Source: Kappaphycus alvarezii (taxonomy: Eukaryota > Rhodophyta > Florideophyceae > Gigartinales > Solieriaceae). From it: a DNA stretch of 64,000 nt. The stretch lies in NCBI GenBank assembly GCA_002205965.3, contig NADL03000478.1, forward strand, positions 707,001-771,000. Reading direction: 5' to 3'. This document shows positions 11,801 to 24,525 of the stretch, one piece after another. The position numbers were made by a program, and so were the translations under genes. A model generated the notes under the pieces. It saw only the letters and a program-made list of their open reading frames with translations. It was not told where the DNA came from and searched no databases. Each line of letters starts with the position of its first letter. The first letter of the stretch is position 1.

Positions 11801-12569
11801 ATAGGTGTCATGCAGTTTTTCAGCGGTAGTCGAAATTCCGGCAGCAGTGTGACAGTCAAGTAGGTGTATTCCTACTTGTCCATACGAGTTTTCGGAATCG
11901 AGATCCACGTGTAGCGAGCTGTGGATTACTAGCGAAAAATTTGTAAGCGCTTCGGTAACCGCTGATTTTATGATGATAGAGATATTGATATGACCGCATA
12001 CCTTTAAACCCAAGTGAACTAATCACTTCGTTACAACTTTGGTTCCCTAGACGAGGGAAATGATTTTATCCATAAATCCCTTTCCAAAGTTGTATTGTTC
12101 ACCCATCTTTACACAACTTAAATCAGTCTAACCTCCTTATGTAAAAAATCTCATCCAAATCTTTATTTAGTAATTCAGTATTTACATACATTTAATCGAC
12201 GTGGTAACATCGTTTCGCTGTGAATTTAAGGAATCTATGGACAGTGGCGAAGTAAATATAGGTGCAAACGTCGGTGATACATTACCCTGAACCTATCCTT
12301 TGGCTACTAGACGAACCTTATGGCGCAAAAAAGTACCTTATGCATGCGTCTTGCGACTTAAGAGAAACTTGATTGAAATCTCTTTCAGCCTCCCTGGCCT
12401 CTTTGAAAAGTCTCTCGCAAGAGGGGATCCAAAATTTTTATTGACTGTTCTCACACCAAGTTTCAACTTCGGATCTAGCTTTTTTGTAGTCTCTCTAGGG
12501 ACATAATACCAACACATAAATTCAAATGCACGTAGTTAGTCTATTCGTGGCTTATTACCAAAGAGGTAT
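8867..12569. other. Interior of Copia element, mostly unassigned
   Basis: A possible LTR-like segment lies at about 8960-9175, with several AATAAA-like signals and a short open frame after it (9162-9374). Short plus-strand stretches at 10000-10440 look weakly like retrotransposon gag, but I cannot support a family. The inverted repeat copy at 10555-10790 and a purine-rich tract at 11380-11760 are the other visible structures. Confidence 0.4.
10555..10790 (+). repeat. Dispersed repeat, inverted copy B
   Basis: Partner of 5745-5995 in opposite orientation; see that entry. The pair brackets the Harbinger element. Confidence 0.6.
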
Positions 12570-14600
12570 TCACGGAGTACATGCTCTTGTCACGAAGGAA
12601 AGGAAAATATTTCTAAGTTTTTGCAGCAAGCACCACAGCTTCTGCCGAGATTTTTTGGCAGAAGATCCGATTTTGTGGATATGAAGCGGACGCACGCTAA
12701 GATTTTGAGGTAGATCCTCTCCACCATACCATTCATATTTGGGAGCAGCTAGAAGAAGTACCTTGTTCAATGCCTGCCACTCGGAGGTACTTTCTCATAG
12801 AATCGTACACTCCTTCGCCATCGCTGCTAAGTTTCTTTGAAATTCAGTCAAAACTGCGCTCTATATCTGCCCTGAAAATTTTGAACCGATACAACACTTC
12901 AATTTAGCTGGCTTTGGTGATTACAACGATGTAGAAGGAGAAATCATAAAGAAATATGACAAAATACCACGAGCCTGCAAACATTCGACTGAAATTGGTC
13001 CAATTAAATCGGAGTGAATGACCGCTCGATTTTCAAGTGACCGATTATTGTTGGTGCCTGGAGTCAGTTTCGTTTGTTTCCCACGCATGCAACTGGGACA
13101 GACTTCACACCCATTCTTCTTGATATAAGATGTCGTACCGTCCCCTTTCACACTATTCCTGAGTCGTTTGATTGACTCGAAGTGAGCTTTTCTAAATATT
13201 CTAAGTCACTGTGACGTTATCTCTTCTTTTCCCCCTGCCTTTACAGTATGACACACAGCTGTGTTTGCAAAGTTCCCGGTATCATTATCCGCAACAAAAT
13301 TAGCATGAAAGTGATATACTCTGTTCAAATTTCTTCCCTGAATTTTTATCGTACCATTCTTGAAAGAAACTCTGCGCCGGATGTCGATGTTCACACGAAA
13401 TTTATCCTTGCACAATTATAAACATGAAATTAAAATTATTTGCAACGGTGGTACAAACATTACATCTTTGAGCGTCAACGCTCTCTTATGTTCACTTGTT
13501 TTACCTACAAGTGTGATCAAGTGTACATTACCGACATTTTTTGCTCTCAACAAGCGGCCCTTGCAAAGGACGATGCTCCATGAAGGAATCTCGTTGACAT
13601 TCAGAAGACAAATCAGCTGCAAAACCATGTGATTGAAAGCGCATGAATATAGCAAGAGCACCTCCCTGTGCTTCAGGTGCCATCTCCATTCGCTAATATT
13701 TCAATTCCCTGGTCAGCATCTGTTGTCATCAACGTATTAGACAGCAAAAATCCATTACATCCAAGTCATCAGTTATCTACAGCAGTGAGCAACATGACTT
13801 GATTCACCACTCCATAAATGTTGTTTGTTGTCTCTTCACTATGGCTGCGAAGACACTCTTTCTTCGCGCCCTCCTTTCTCTGCAGACAGTCTTTATTCAG
13901 GTGACCTACTTTGTTACATTAGTAGCATCTCCGCCTCTCAATGCCAATTTCGTAATTTTATACAAACTGCTTGTCCCTGTAGCATCTATACCCAGCAGCC
14001 AGAGCCTGGCCACGATCATATTCGGGGTTTGCATTTTTGTCAGTCCTGTGCCCCCCTTGCCGCATAATCTGGTCTTCATATTCCTGAATTAGAAATTAGG
14101 CTACTGTTTCTGAATTTAGCATACCAGCTCTGGTTTGAAACGACGCGATGATAGGACCGAAAGATGAGTCCTTCTTATCGCCAGTGGATGCAAGCTACAT
14201 GGAAACATGAAAATAATCAGCTACTATACTCCTATTGCCTCCAAGTGATTAAACACCTGTTCTAAGTAATCTATGTAGCCTTGCAATAACTCATTTGCAT
14301 AGCTCTTTATATAAAGCTTTTCCTTGCACTCTTGTTGCTGTGTTCAAAACAGCAAAGAGATCTTGCAGTCACCGACACGTGACAAGACAGTTTTCTTCTG
14401 CACTCAAACACAATCGAAGCGGCAGATCACCTAAATTACGGATAATAACTTCGCCATTAGTTGCAAAATTGTTCCTACCCTGTTCGAGTAGCCTTCCAAT
14501 GCCCAAAAAATCCGAGCGTATCTTCCTTAGCACTTATTTAGCTTCCAAAACAGCCTCAATCCGAGTGCACAATCACTGAAAATCCTTGGCCGGCTTTCAA
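12570..14600 (-). pseudogene. Copia gag, protease and integrase remnant
   Basis: Reading downwards on the minus strand: a gag zinc knuckle of CX2CX4HX4C form at 13927-13886 (CNKVGHLNKDC, interrupted by one TAA), a degenerate protease start LLLYSCAFNHM near 13655 where Copia has an Asp-Ser-Gly motif, then GKTSEHKRALTLKDVMFVP. Next come RRVSFKNGTIKIQGRN (13375-13320), the GAG-pre-integrase zinc region CEVCPSCMRGKQ and the start of the integrase core HSDLIGPISVE near 13040-13000. The tail at 12770-12600 (PKYEWYGGEDLPQNLSVRPL) resembles the integrase end. Frame changes, stops and an internal deletion in the integrase core make it non-functional. It continues in order to the RT remnant at 4120, beyond the insertions. 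Confidence 0.75.
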
Positions 14601-14759
14601 TGGAACTTTCTAAACTTATCCTGCTCCGCTTGATAAACTACCGGAACGATACTGCAAGAAAATAATAAAAAGACAGTCTGAGGGATCGAAAATTTGATAA
14701 CGAGAATGAAAAAAAGGAAACTTAGAGCTCAAAAAATTCTGGGCCCAGAACACTTCAAT

Positions 14760-15219
14760 TGAAGTAGGGTCTGCAAGCAGGTAGATGTGCTTTATCTGAT
14801 TGAATTGAGTACTAATTTACTTAAGTTCCCATCTTTTTAGTTTAAGTACACAACAGGGTAGTCTGAAAACCTACCTAAACTCAGACAACTGTTCAACTTG
14901 GTGAGTTTGCCACAAAGTGGTAGCAGAAAATCTCAGCCCTCCAGTTACCACAGACAATAACATAACACACAGTACCATTAAATCAAAACCCTACCTGCAC
15001 GCAAGACCCCACAGTCGGGATAAAAGAGAGATCGCTTAGATAACAAACAGGAGTGTGGACCCGAAATCGTGATGTCCGACCAAAAGATCAATCAATGAAT
15101 AACTAAATATCATTGCAGTCTTACGATAAAATGATCATAAACACATGTGAACTCGTATAATTCATGTAGCTGACTACAATTCGTACACCTAATTTCATGT
15201 TGCTCGCGAATCTGCATCA
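14760..15219 (-). repeat. 5' LTR of first Copia element
   Basis: Aligns with 2661-3117 throughout, with scattered substitutions and small indels. It starts TG and ends CA on the plus strand. Confidence 0.85.
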
Positions 15220-18200
15220 AAGCTAGTATGGTCTTTAACGGCTATGAATAATAATTAGTTTTAGAAGGCCTTCTTCCCTCTGATATCATATCTGGAGACT
15301 TGTAACAACTTGACGCAAGCTTTAAACCCACATCTACTTTTCTGAAATTACTATATTGAGTCAGCATAGCTTAAAAGGCGCACAAAGAAATGTAAATCCA
15401 GGTAGCCTAACTAAAACTTCGGCAGGCAAGGCGATATGTAGTTCATCCTTGTAGCAATGGAGCATCTCAGCGATACGGTGGCCCAAGTTTGGAAGCAATA
15501 TCAAAAAAATTATAATTGATGTGCATATTAGTAGTGGTATAAAACGGTTGAGGTAGCTCGTTAGACAAGAACAAGTCGACCTTCCCTTTTGAGAGTGCCC
15601 TGATTGGAGTACAGAGCCCAGTACATTATGATCCAGAAGCTTATACTTTCGGAGACACTCGTAGTAAGTACCAGGAGGAGGAGGGGTTAGAATAGAGTGT
15701 TTAACGAGCTTAGCGAAGAGGGCCAGATTAAAGAGGAACAAGAGCCGGCGAAAGGATAATGAGACAACAGCGCTCTCCCACACTACGTCAACTTATCTAC
15801 ATCCTTCAAGTGATTGGTAATACCTTCGGAAATAGAGTACTAGTATAGGCAAAAAAGCTGTATTAACCTTCATCGATGTATGAACTAGACCATTCGAAGT
15901 ATGCAGCGTTTACCTTGCCAAAATTTTGTCGGTTTTCATGTTTCTGATATCAATCCTGCAAAATCTTTCAATATCGCCCATTTCAAACTTTGCTTCACTC
16001 TCAGAGAAACTATCTTCCATTTACTGCGGATCTCGGAGACTTTTTTCTCAATTTAAGTCACTGGATGATAACCTGATATTTGGCAGAGGTATTGTACGAG
16101 AGTGACAATCGATCCAACCCCCAGAAATATAGGCAGCCAAAAAGAATTACATAAGAGACATTCCAAACCGCATAACATTAACCTTGATAATGAAAGAAGA
16201 AAGAAATTTGATTCAAAAATGTTATCCGGCGGCATTGTGGTCTCACTGAAATCATTAATCGACTGCAGGAACAATTACAAGGCTTACTACGTAGTTGACG
16301 GACGCCGAGATAAAATTAAGAACGTCCTTGAGCATTTTTTCAACTCTAAGAATCATCATATTGACTTTTATTAGTGTTTGACCCAATCTTCTTCTTGAAA
16401 TTGTATACTGCTGATATTACTTAAGCTTATCTTCAACCTCCAGAGCCACTTGAGAGGGATACTTGAATCAAAGAACGCAACCCCTAGTTTTATCTTGAGC
16501 CTCACCTATGTTTAATGCTTCTTCGCTTACGATACTGCCATTCCTACATAGTAGACCTAGATTGTACAACACAATCGACATGCAATACCACCAAGAAATA
16601 CATATGAAGCATTTACAAATATATCGGACATTCTACCTCATATAACTTTAAGTAGTCCTCTACGGCCGTTTTGTAACCGTTATACATAAAAGACTACGTT
16701 TTAGAGACAAAAAGTTACGGAAGCTCTCCAAAAGATCCAAAGAAATATATAAAATGGCAAAAGAGTCGTCCTTCACATCTCAGTTTACAGGCTTTACCTT
16801 TGAAGAAAACGACGAATCTTAACTCTGCTGAACTTGATTATTACGCAAACTCCAATGCTAACCCAATTATGAATCTTTACAACAATTCAGATCGATGCGC
16901 ATGAGATTAACATGTCTAACGAACTCAAGACATTACTTCATATTTGAAATGGCACAGTTATAGCAAGTTACTGAAGAATTATTGGACAAAAATCGACCTC
17001 AGCCTCTACAAGGGACTAACATAAAGGTAAATTATGCCTTTGGCTACTGCATCAGCTTAAGGGCTACTAATTTACGCTTGGATAAAATTAACATGGTGGG
17101 ATTTTCGAATTTCGATCCGCAAGTAGTCAAAAAGTCTCATCGAGACCAGACCATGTTTTTTTATCACCGCTGCCGAATAGACAGTAGTCCCCATATCTTT
17201 CAAGTCGTATAACTCGGGGCTTTTTACACGATCAGCAATTTATGGAGATTTATTTTAATTAAGAGACACGTTTGACATCTCTACTTACCTCCATGAACAA
17301 CTAAAACCAATCTTGAACAAATCAGTTTCATTCCAACTTTCAACGGATAGTAGGAGTATTTTGGACACCAATTCTAACGCTTCAAGGGTACCTGGGACGT
17401 TTACCATGCCGGACATTGTAACCTCAAGAGAAGAACTACTTCAAATATTAATCTCATATCCTGGCCTTATTCGAAGCAAAAATAAAGTTTCCGACGGATC
17501 CTTAAAAGAAAAAATACCGACGTTTTTAGTGAACTCGCTATTTTGGCCATCTCGACATCCAAATGGACCAATGTATCACTACATCAAAGGAAGTAACGTG
17601 AGGATATGCTTAAGGATATGCTTTGCTAAATATTTTACCTGTACACTTCTGCCATGTGTAAACTTCTCAGATGAAGGGCCTGAACACAAACTCAAAGAGT
17701 GGAGTGTAATTTTATCTTCGAAATCTTGTTTTAAATCCAGGATAAAACTGCATTCATAATAAAAATCAACGCAGTGGTTAACAGGGAAGCTGCGCTAGTA
17801 CACTAAATTAACAATCCAGGTGCCTCTGGGGAACCTCCAAATAAAACTGAAGTCCCCACTATACCGCAAACTCAATAGAACAGATCGGATCTTTTGCTTA
17901 CGAAAAAAACCGTATACCCAGCTTACCCACCATTTATATTGCATGCTTTATATTTTAGAAATTAAATGCAGACGCGATCTACTTCTGCAAAGCCAACCTC
18001 CCCCACTCTCATTCAGCAACTCGAAAATACCATTAAACCCGTTTATTGTACACAATATAGTCGCTTACTGGAATAAAACGGCCCAATCACGCCAGTTATC
18101 CTATATTTAAGAAACTTCTGCTCAATATTATCGCCTATTGTATCTTCAGTCATGACGGCTAATCTAGGATATTTACGGCGAAATCATTTAGCTTTACTCA

Positions 18201-20022
18201 ACATATGGTTTCCTCTGGGTACTCCATCACATCTCTTAGAACACTAAACGAGGTTGCAAGATACCGTAATAATCTGAAAATTCTCTTTATTTCCTATGAT
18301 GGCCATTTAGATTTCAAGTAGCTTCTTAGCAAGACTAGGCATCGTTTTAGAAGAAATTTTATAGCGAGACTGTGCATCGTGATAGACTCTTCTGAAGTCT
18401 TTGATAGCCGTAAGCGCAGTTAATGTTCTCTGTGATTTTTTATCAAAAAAAGCGACAATGTAGAAGTCCAATACCTCAAATCGATCTCTGGGTATCATAG
18501 CGTCGATTATCGAGTTTGCCGAAACACACCCAACTGCACCATTTCTACTCTAACCTGCCGACCCCACCACATACATATTCAACAGCAAAAACCTCTCTCA
18601 GCACTATAACTGTTAGTGTAATCACTTTCTGTCGCCTCTGCTGACAGCTTACAGCTAACGAAGAGGCTTATAGACTTCTGTTACTGTATTTTACTGACAG
18701 TCTAGAACTTGACCGTTACGCTTTTACACTGTACAGTGCTGTAAGCTTGAGTTGATCATTTTTAGATCAGCTCAAGGAGGTTTCGGGTTAGCCTCCAACT
18801 GTCATCTACATGGCTTCTGGAAACTTCGATCGTCCGGAAGCACCAGTCGACTCGCCTCGAGGTCTGTGTAAGCCCCGGTCTCCTTCCCGGTTCTGTCTGA
18901 ATAATGTCTCTCACCACCTTCTCTCCTCTCAACTCTCTTTCTTGGTCCCTCACTCCTTCTCTCTCTCACTCTCTCTTTCACTCTACTTCTCTCATTCCTT
19001 CCATCTCTCTCTCCCTCGCTCCATCTCCCCCTTCCCTCTATCAGTAACAACTGTTGTTCTCTACTCACCTGTACTTTTATCACTGCTGGTCTGATCGTGG
19101 CACTGATGTCGCTGCTGCTCTTTTCATCCGTACTGTTCTTCTTGCTTTTGTTTTCATCCCTATTTTTTTGATCTAATCCGTTCTTGAAGAACCTTCATTT
19201 GCACGTAGGTTGTCTCTGTTCACGGCGATTCCTCAGTTTCTTTCCAACCATTGTCTGTCAGTAAACGTTGGATTTACTCAGAAACTTACCTTTCAGCCGC
19301 TGTTGTTTATGTGATTTAATTCAGTGATCTTGTCAGTTTGTTGGTGCTCTTTTGGTTGGCGGTGCTTTGTTCTGCTCATTATTATTATCTCTAATTCTGA
19401 ATTTGGCTTGATATTTGAGGGGTGTTACATACCTTTAATCACGTTTGCGTCAATCAAATTTTGCTGTAGCTCTCATTTGGTCCTCATTTGGTTCGTCCAT
19501 TTTTGTCGCTTGGATCATTTTCCCTGATGCTTTTTGGCTTTTGGGCTTCGATCTCTGCTCTACTCTGCAAAAGATACACAATCACTTGTGATTGGCGCCC
19601 ATGTATTTAACTATCAGAACTCTCCATTATTGTCTTTATTAACCCTCAGCGATCACAATATGGGCGGGGCGGGCACAGTACAGTACCGCAAAACGGTTGC
19701 GGTACGGTAACCCTCAAAGACAGCTACATATCGCGCGGATACTGGGATTACAATGACTAGCATATAGCACCTTACAGTACATTGATTGCACTAGAGTCGT
19801 TGACCGTCTCTCTAAACGGAACCTGTTTTGCCCCTACGAGGGCAAAAAGGACAGTATATAGTGCCATACTCCCTTCGCTTGGTATCCATTGACCTAACTA
19901 TGCTCGGACTCTGCCGGACTGATACAAGGCTCTTGCTCTTTTTAATTTGCGCAGCGAGTGCAGTATACTACAGTATATGCTTTCTTCGATTTGAAGACAG
20001 GCAAGAGTTTTGATTCACAGAA
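15220..20022. other. AT-rich region without recognisable genes
   Basis: Open frames at 15361-15783 (minus, several hydrophobic stretches), 16102-16374, 17313-17759 and 17820-18110 (plus) have no motif that I know and no neighbours that support them. GTAC-rich short palindromes occur at about 19670-19712 and 19770-19785. It could be decayed transposon DNA. Confidence 0.4.
18885..19045 (+). repeat. Polypyrimidine CT-rich low-complexity tract
   Basis: A run of CTCTCT, TCTCTC and CCCTC units with few purines. It creates long spurious frames on both strands. Confidence 0.8.
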
Positions 20023-20375
20023 TGTCCCTCGACTCGGGCGTAGACCGATATCGGGGCGGTCTATCACTGTCGATGTCACTACCGTGATCGATGTAGATTG
20101 AAAGCTCCCCGTAGTAAAATGATACTCTCAACTGGAGTGTCGTAAGTTGCGTTGTTCTTCAATTTTTCCTTACCCTTTCTGCCACTCAGGCAGGGGAAGT
20201 TTACCGGTACTTATATACCACATTGATACCCATTGGTGAGAAGCCAGAAACGGTATAGTGCATATCATACAATAATATGAGACAAATGCAAACTACAGAA
20301 TCCCTCTCCTGACATGTAATCAAATATACAAAAGAGAGTAAATGGTTCTGTGAAATCTTACTTTTCTCGAACTCA
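20023..20375 (-). repeat. 3' LTR of second Copia element
   Basis: Aligns with 24176-24525. Long shared blocks include CTCCCCGTAGTAAAATGATA and AGGCAGGGGAAGTTTACC. The right boundary is uncertain by a few bases. Confidence 0.85.
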
Positions 20376-20527
20376 GCTCTCTCTAAGAGCCAACAGAACC
20401 ATCATCTTTCCCATTCTAATTGCTTTCTGTCAAGCCATGCATTCGGGGTCAGCTTGAGGGTATTAGTCTTCATCAAATTGATCAATGAGGTGCATGGAGC
20501 TCCTTTAGTTAATTTATCTGCTGGATT

Positions 20528-23500
20528 TTACCCAGTCAGCATCCGGTAAACATCATTGATTTCTCGTCGTTCGTACGATTGCCTGATTATAGAAAGGTCA
20601 ATCAACATCCTCTTTTCAATGGTACTGTTAATGCGTACCATGATGTCATATAAACTCTTCGAATCGGTATAAATGCACAGTGATACATTCTTTCCGAATA
20701 TATAATTCAACTTCAAACGGATTTTCGTCGATATATCGAATCCATGTACCATAGCAAAGAGCTTTGCTGCCAGGACACTACATGCTACTCTTCTCGTCCT
20801 TTTACCGGAGTAATGGATAATGTTTGCAGGTCCAATGCTGTCCGTCAGTGTCACTAAGATTCCAAGTTGGGAACTAATATCGACGTTCTTAGTATCTATC
20901 CGTCATATCTCTGTCCTTATATGAGGCACAATTTGTCCTCATATGAGGACAGGTTCCTTTATATGGACAGGTTCCGTTACATTTTGGAAAGGTAAATTTT
21001 TTGGAAGCTCGAAATTTTTACTGCCAAAAAGTTTTTTTATATTATATTAGATTAGATTATTTCTTACTGTACATGTGCCCTCGTTTCTGAAAACCAGCAC
21101 GATAATACGAACTATACTTCCTTCCAAAATGAAGTTCACAACTTCTTGCGAAGAGCGGAGGTTGATGACGGAAAATTGCTCTAGCCTTTATGTCAACAAT
21201 CTCGAAAAGTTTGTTTTGATCGGCCATATACACTCATGAACTAATGCGGAGGGACAATAAATGCGCTGAGGTAAAAAAATTTGTATTGAAAAAGAAGTGC
21301 TAAAAGTAGTGATCATATGAGGACAATGGTCCTATAGATGTTAGCGAAGCTTGCATCAACAAATAAAGAGATTGACAAGTAGTGGTGGTCCAACATAATA
21401 TATCTTAAACCGAAATCCTGATTCTCACTGCATGCTCTTAAATACTTAATTGACTGTCTGGCATCGTCCCGTTCAGGTTCTATTACCTGAAGAGCCATTG
21501 AAAATCCGAATGGGGCATCAGATCTGCACATAGCGGCAACATACGACCTACGAGCTCTCTGTGAGATGTATTCAGCCTTATAAATCACATATTCGTCCAA
21601 AATTTTGATCTTTGCGATGTTCCAAGGTTGCGTTAGTGTACATGAGTCCTCCTTTATAGAAATGATAGCCTTGTTGAAACGTAGAGATCGCAGGGTGTTC
21701 AAGTATTGAGCCTGCCTCGACGTGAACCTTAAGCTTAGATGCTTCCCTAGTTGGATAATTTCGTTATTTCCACGTCCTAACGCATCATCAGTTTGGAGGC
21801 AAGTGTAGTCCCTCAGGGTAATTTTCTTTTCGGGCGTGAATGGAAAAAAAATAATACATTGGTCACACGTAGATGGTTCCATACCGAGTTCTGCAGTGCA
21901 GTGTCGAGAATTTGTTGTAAACCAACGTGCTCATGCCTCAGGAATTCCATAAGGGGCTTTAGGATATACATAATTGTCCCGCTGGATAACTGAGTGTTGC
22001 AGGAGGTCTTACATAGGTGTGCCTGTTGATATGACTTTCGGACTGCGCGTAGGCCTGTGAAATATCTCTAAAGAAGATCCTCATTTCGGAGTCAGTGGCG
22101 CAAAGTGCCAGGAGAAGTCGCTGGGATGCGCGTTGCACCGTGAGTGCATAAGTTCATATTCCATGCTGAGAGTCATTGAGTGCTTGGACTACTAGGTGGG
22201 ACTTTTGGTATGCATACGGCAATCATTCATGCTTCACCTCATCGAAGAATATGCTCCCATAAATGCGCCTTCCAACAGCTTCAGATTCACGAACGAGCTC
22301 AAAAACACCAATAGATATCAAAACTTCCATTTACCCTTTTTCAGAGTCCTTAAAACGCTTATGTTCTCTCCATTCTGGCCGAAATATAGCTTTCATTACT
22401 TCAGTAAACTCGTCTCTGCGTGTAGTCAGTGCTTTATTTGTTCGTTCTGTTGGAACACGTGGTGTGCTGTATCGTTTGACGACAGTACTATGAAAAAGGA
22501 TCGGACCGTAGGATAGCAGTGCAGTGCAAGTCTCTCCTTTGATACACAATAATGCGAATGGACCTTCCCACTTATCCTTCTTAGGCCTCTGCACTAGTAC
22601 ATGTGATCAAATCGGCGCTGTACTTATGTCAGAAGTGTCCGGGCCATTACTTGTACTTAGGGCTGTTCTGACTTGGCGTCTGGTAAAGAGATTGTTCATC
22701 CCTGTAGTAGCTTTCTTCAATGCGACAGCGCGTTGGAACATAGTATTCGAAATTTTTTCATTTGGAAGGCCTATTCTAGGCAGTGCGCTGTATACTAGTA
22801 GGGTCGGTACTAAACAATCAATTCCAACCTCATCTTTAGCTGCTTTGCGGCTCTTTGAAATGCAGCCTTACTGTTCAGGTCTGGTGCTTTAGTCTTGATT
22901 GTTTTAAACGCCCTTCTAATAGGTGCGTGGTACCTCTCACCATAAGTGAGGGAATTAGGCTAGTCAAAGAGAAATTGCTCCGTCCTGATGTGCAAGAGAT
23001 CTGATTCTGTCTGAAACGCAGCAGATATAAATTGTTCCCCTGCATCATAAGTGACAGCGTTTGGTGGGCCCAGATAAGCATCCATCCAACATAGACAGAA
23101 GCGACTTCACAGTGTTGCACATACATATTACAGTGATAAAAACAAATACTATACGACAGAAAGCTCTCCAAATATCTGATGTAGACACAGTAGGGAGCAA
23201 TCTTGCAGCCTTATATCGGGTGGAATCATCAACAACATGTAAGATAGGCTTTTCCAGTAAGTTTAATACATCAAAAAACACACTTTGCTTAGAAATCTTA
23301 TCATCACGTGTTGTGAACTTACGATGCCTCGGTTTATGAGCATATTTTTAGCATGGATCACATGTGCGTGTAATTTTGTCAAGAGAATCTCTTATCTCGT
23401 CATTAAATTTGTAGATACCAGCACGCTTGAGTAGGTCTGCGAGTTTCTTGGCCAAAGCGTCTGTGTACGCGACTTAGTTCCGCATATGTGAACAGGCAAT

Positions 23501-24130
23501 CGGTATTTTGGTTCCAGAGAAAAAATATATACCCGAATGCCGTTTCCACATTCACAAGGAGCTTTGGTCTTCTCGATCAATTCATCCAAATCGTATCCTT
23601 TGCTTCGAAAAGAATCAAAGAAGTAACGGCTGGCATTTTCGCACAACATAATCGAGAATGCTGTACATCTATCCTCATCAACAATTGCAGTCTGCTCACA
23701 CCTTTCAATAAGAATTACATATTTTCTTTCAAAGTTGTCTCCCATTCCTCCACTGTATCTGTCGGCATAACAACGCTATGCTTCAAAAAAAATTCGACAA
23801 AGCCGAGAGAGAGCGTAGTGGATTTTCGTTCGGAAAGTTGCAATTATTTGAGCCATCAAATCTTGTTTCCACACGAACTTCAAGATCGTCGTTTGTTATA
23901 TCGATTCCACTCGATTTGTTATTATTTGGCCATGGAACTTCTTCACATGCAACCTCATATAAAGCGTATGCAATTAATATATTTCCCCCTCCCTGATAAG
24001 TCTTCACTTTTCCAGTTCTTAGTTTGGTATGTTTTGAGCCTAAAAAAAAAGCAAAATCGATCTTTTCATCAGCGGTAGCCCCCTCTGGTAGTCCTTCACG
24101 GAAACGCAGGTTTCCGTTGTCAGTTGACAT
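20528..24130 (-). pseudogene. Gag-pol of second Copia element, broken
   Basis: The ATG at 24130 opens gag (MSTDNGNLRFREGLPEGATADEKI), just after the 5' LTR and primer site. Gag continues at 23745 (FERKYVILIERCEQTAIVDE) and then runs almost directly into the integrase zinc region near 23400, so the protease region appears deleted. The integrase core is at 23281-23045 (KPILHVVDDSTRYKAARLL) and its C-terminal part at 22594-22440 (KDKWEGPFALLCIKGETCT). RT signals are IFFRDISQAYAQSESHINR near 22090-22030, a KPLYGIPEA-like stretch near 21950, and the catalytic LQTDDAL at 21798-21784. RNase H follows at 20854-20528 (CIYTDSKSLYDIMVRINST, QSYERREINDVY). Several frame changes make it inactive. Domain order shows Copia. 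The QTDD form of the RT motif resembles a Copia lineage that I recall from fungi. Confidence 0.8.
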
Positions 24131-24163
24131 GTCGGGTTAGCTGACCTGCCTACTTGATTAGAG

Positions 24164-24175
24164 CAAACTGGCCAG
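24164..24175 (-). other. Primer-binding site candidate, second Copia element
   Basis: On the minus strand the 5' LTR end is followed by C then TGGCCAGTTTG. TGG is expected opposite the CCA end of a tRNA. The same CTGGCCAGT follows the third element's 5' LTR. Confidence 0.5.
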
Positions 24176-24525
24176 TGTTGCTCGACTCGGTCGTAGACTG
24201 ATCTCGTGGCGGGCTATCGCTGCCGATGTCAATACAGTGATCGATGCAGATTGCAAGCTCCCCGTAGTAAAATGATACTCCCATCCGGAGCGTCGTAAAT
24301 TGCATTATTCTTCAATTTTTCCTTACCCTTTCTAACACTCAGGCAGGGGAAGTTTACCCATGGTTATATACTACATTTATGCCCACTGGTGAGACGCCAG
24401 ATTCGGTGTAGTACGCATTATACAATAATATGAGACAAATGAAAACTACAGAATCCCTCTCCTGCCATATAATCAAATAAACAAAAGAGAGTAAATGGTT
24501 CTGTGAGATAATATTTGTTTCGACA
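24176..24525 (-). repeat. 5' LTR of second Copia element
   Basis: Partner of 20023-20375, starting TGT and ending ACA on the plus strand. Confidence 0.85.

Larger units (their letters stand above)
2661..15219 (-). mobile_element. Old Ty1/Copia retrotransposon with nested insertions
   Basis: Two direct repeats of 457 and 460 bp (2661-3117 and 14760-15219) frame gag, protease and integrase remnants (about 14600-12570) and reverse transcriptase/RNase H remnants (about 4120-3118), all on the minus strand in the order gag-PR-IN-RT-RH. That order defines Copia. LTR ends are TG...CA on the minus strand and a purine tract lies directly before the 3' LTR. The pol gene is split by about 8.4 kb of foreign DNA that includes a PIF/Harbinger element at 6062-8866. 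I see no target-site duplication. The LTRs are visibly diverged, so this is the oldest of the three Copia elements here. Confidence 0.8.
20023..24525 (-). mobile_element. Second Ty1/Copia retrotransposon
   Basis: LTRs of about 350 bp at 20023-20375 and 24176-24525 bracket gag, integrase, RT and RNase H remnants on the minus strand. Flanking 5-mers are CAGAA (left) and CTGAA (right), a target duplication with one mismatch. A primer-binding site candidate CTGGCCAGT follows the 5' LTR. The element is about 4.5 kb, near the usual Copia size, but its protein frames are broken. Confidence 0.85.

Noticed and set aside
15361..15783. 140-codon hydrophobic frame as a membrane protein gene
   Set aside because: No motif, no neighbour support and AT-rich surroundings. 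Hydrophobic stretches are common in chance frames here.
18802..19094. Opposing 93-94 codon frames rich in Arg/Glu and Ser/Leu
   Set aside because: They arise from the CT-rich simple repeat.
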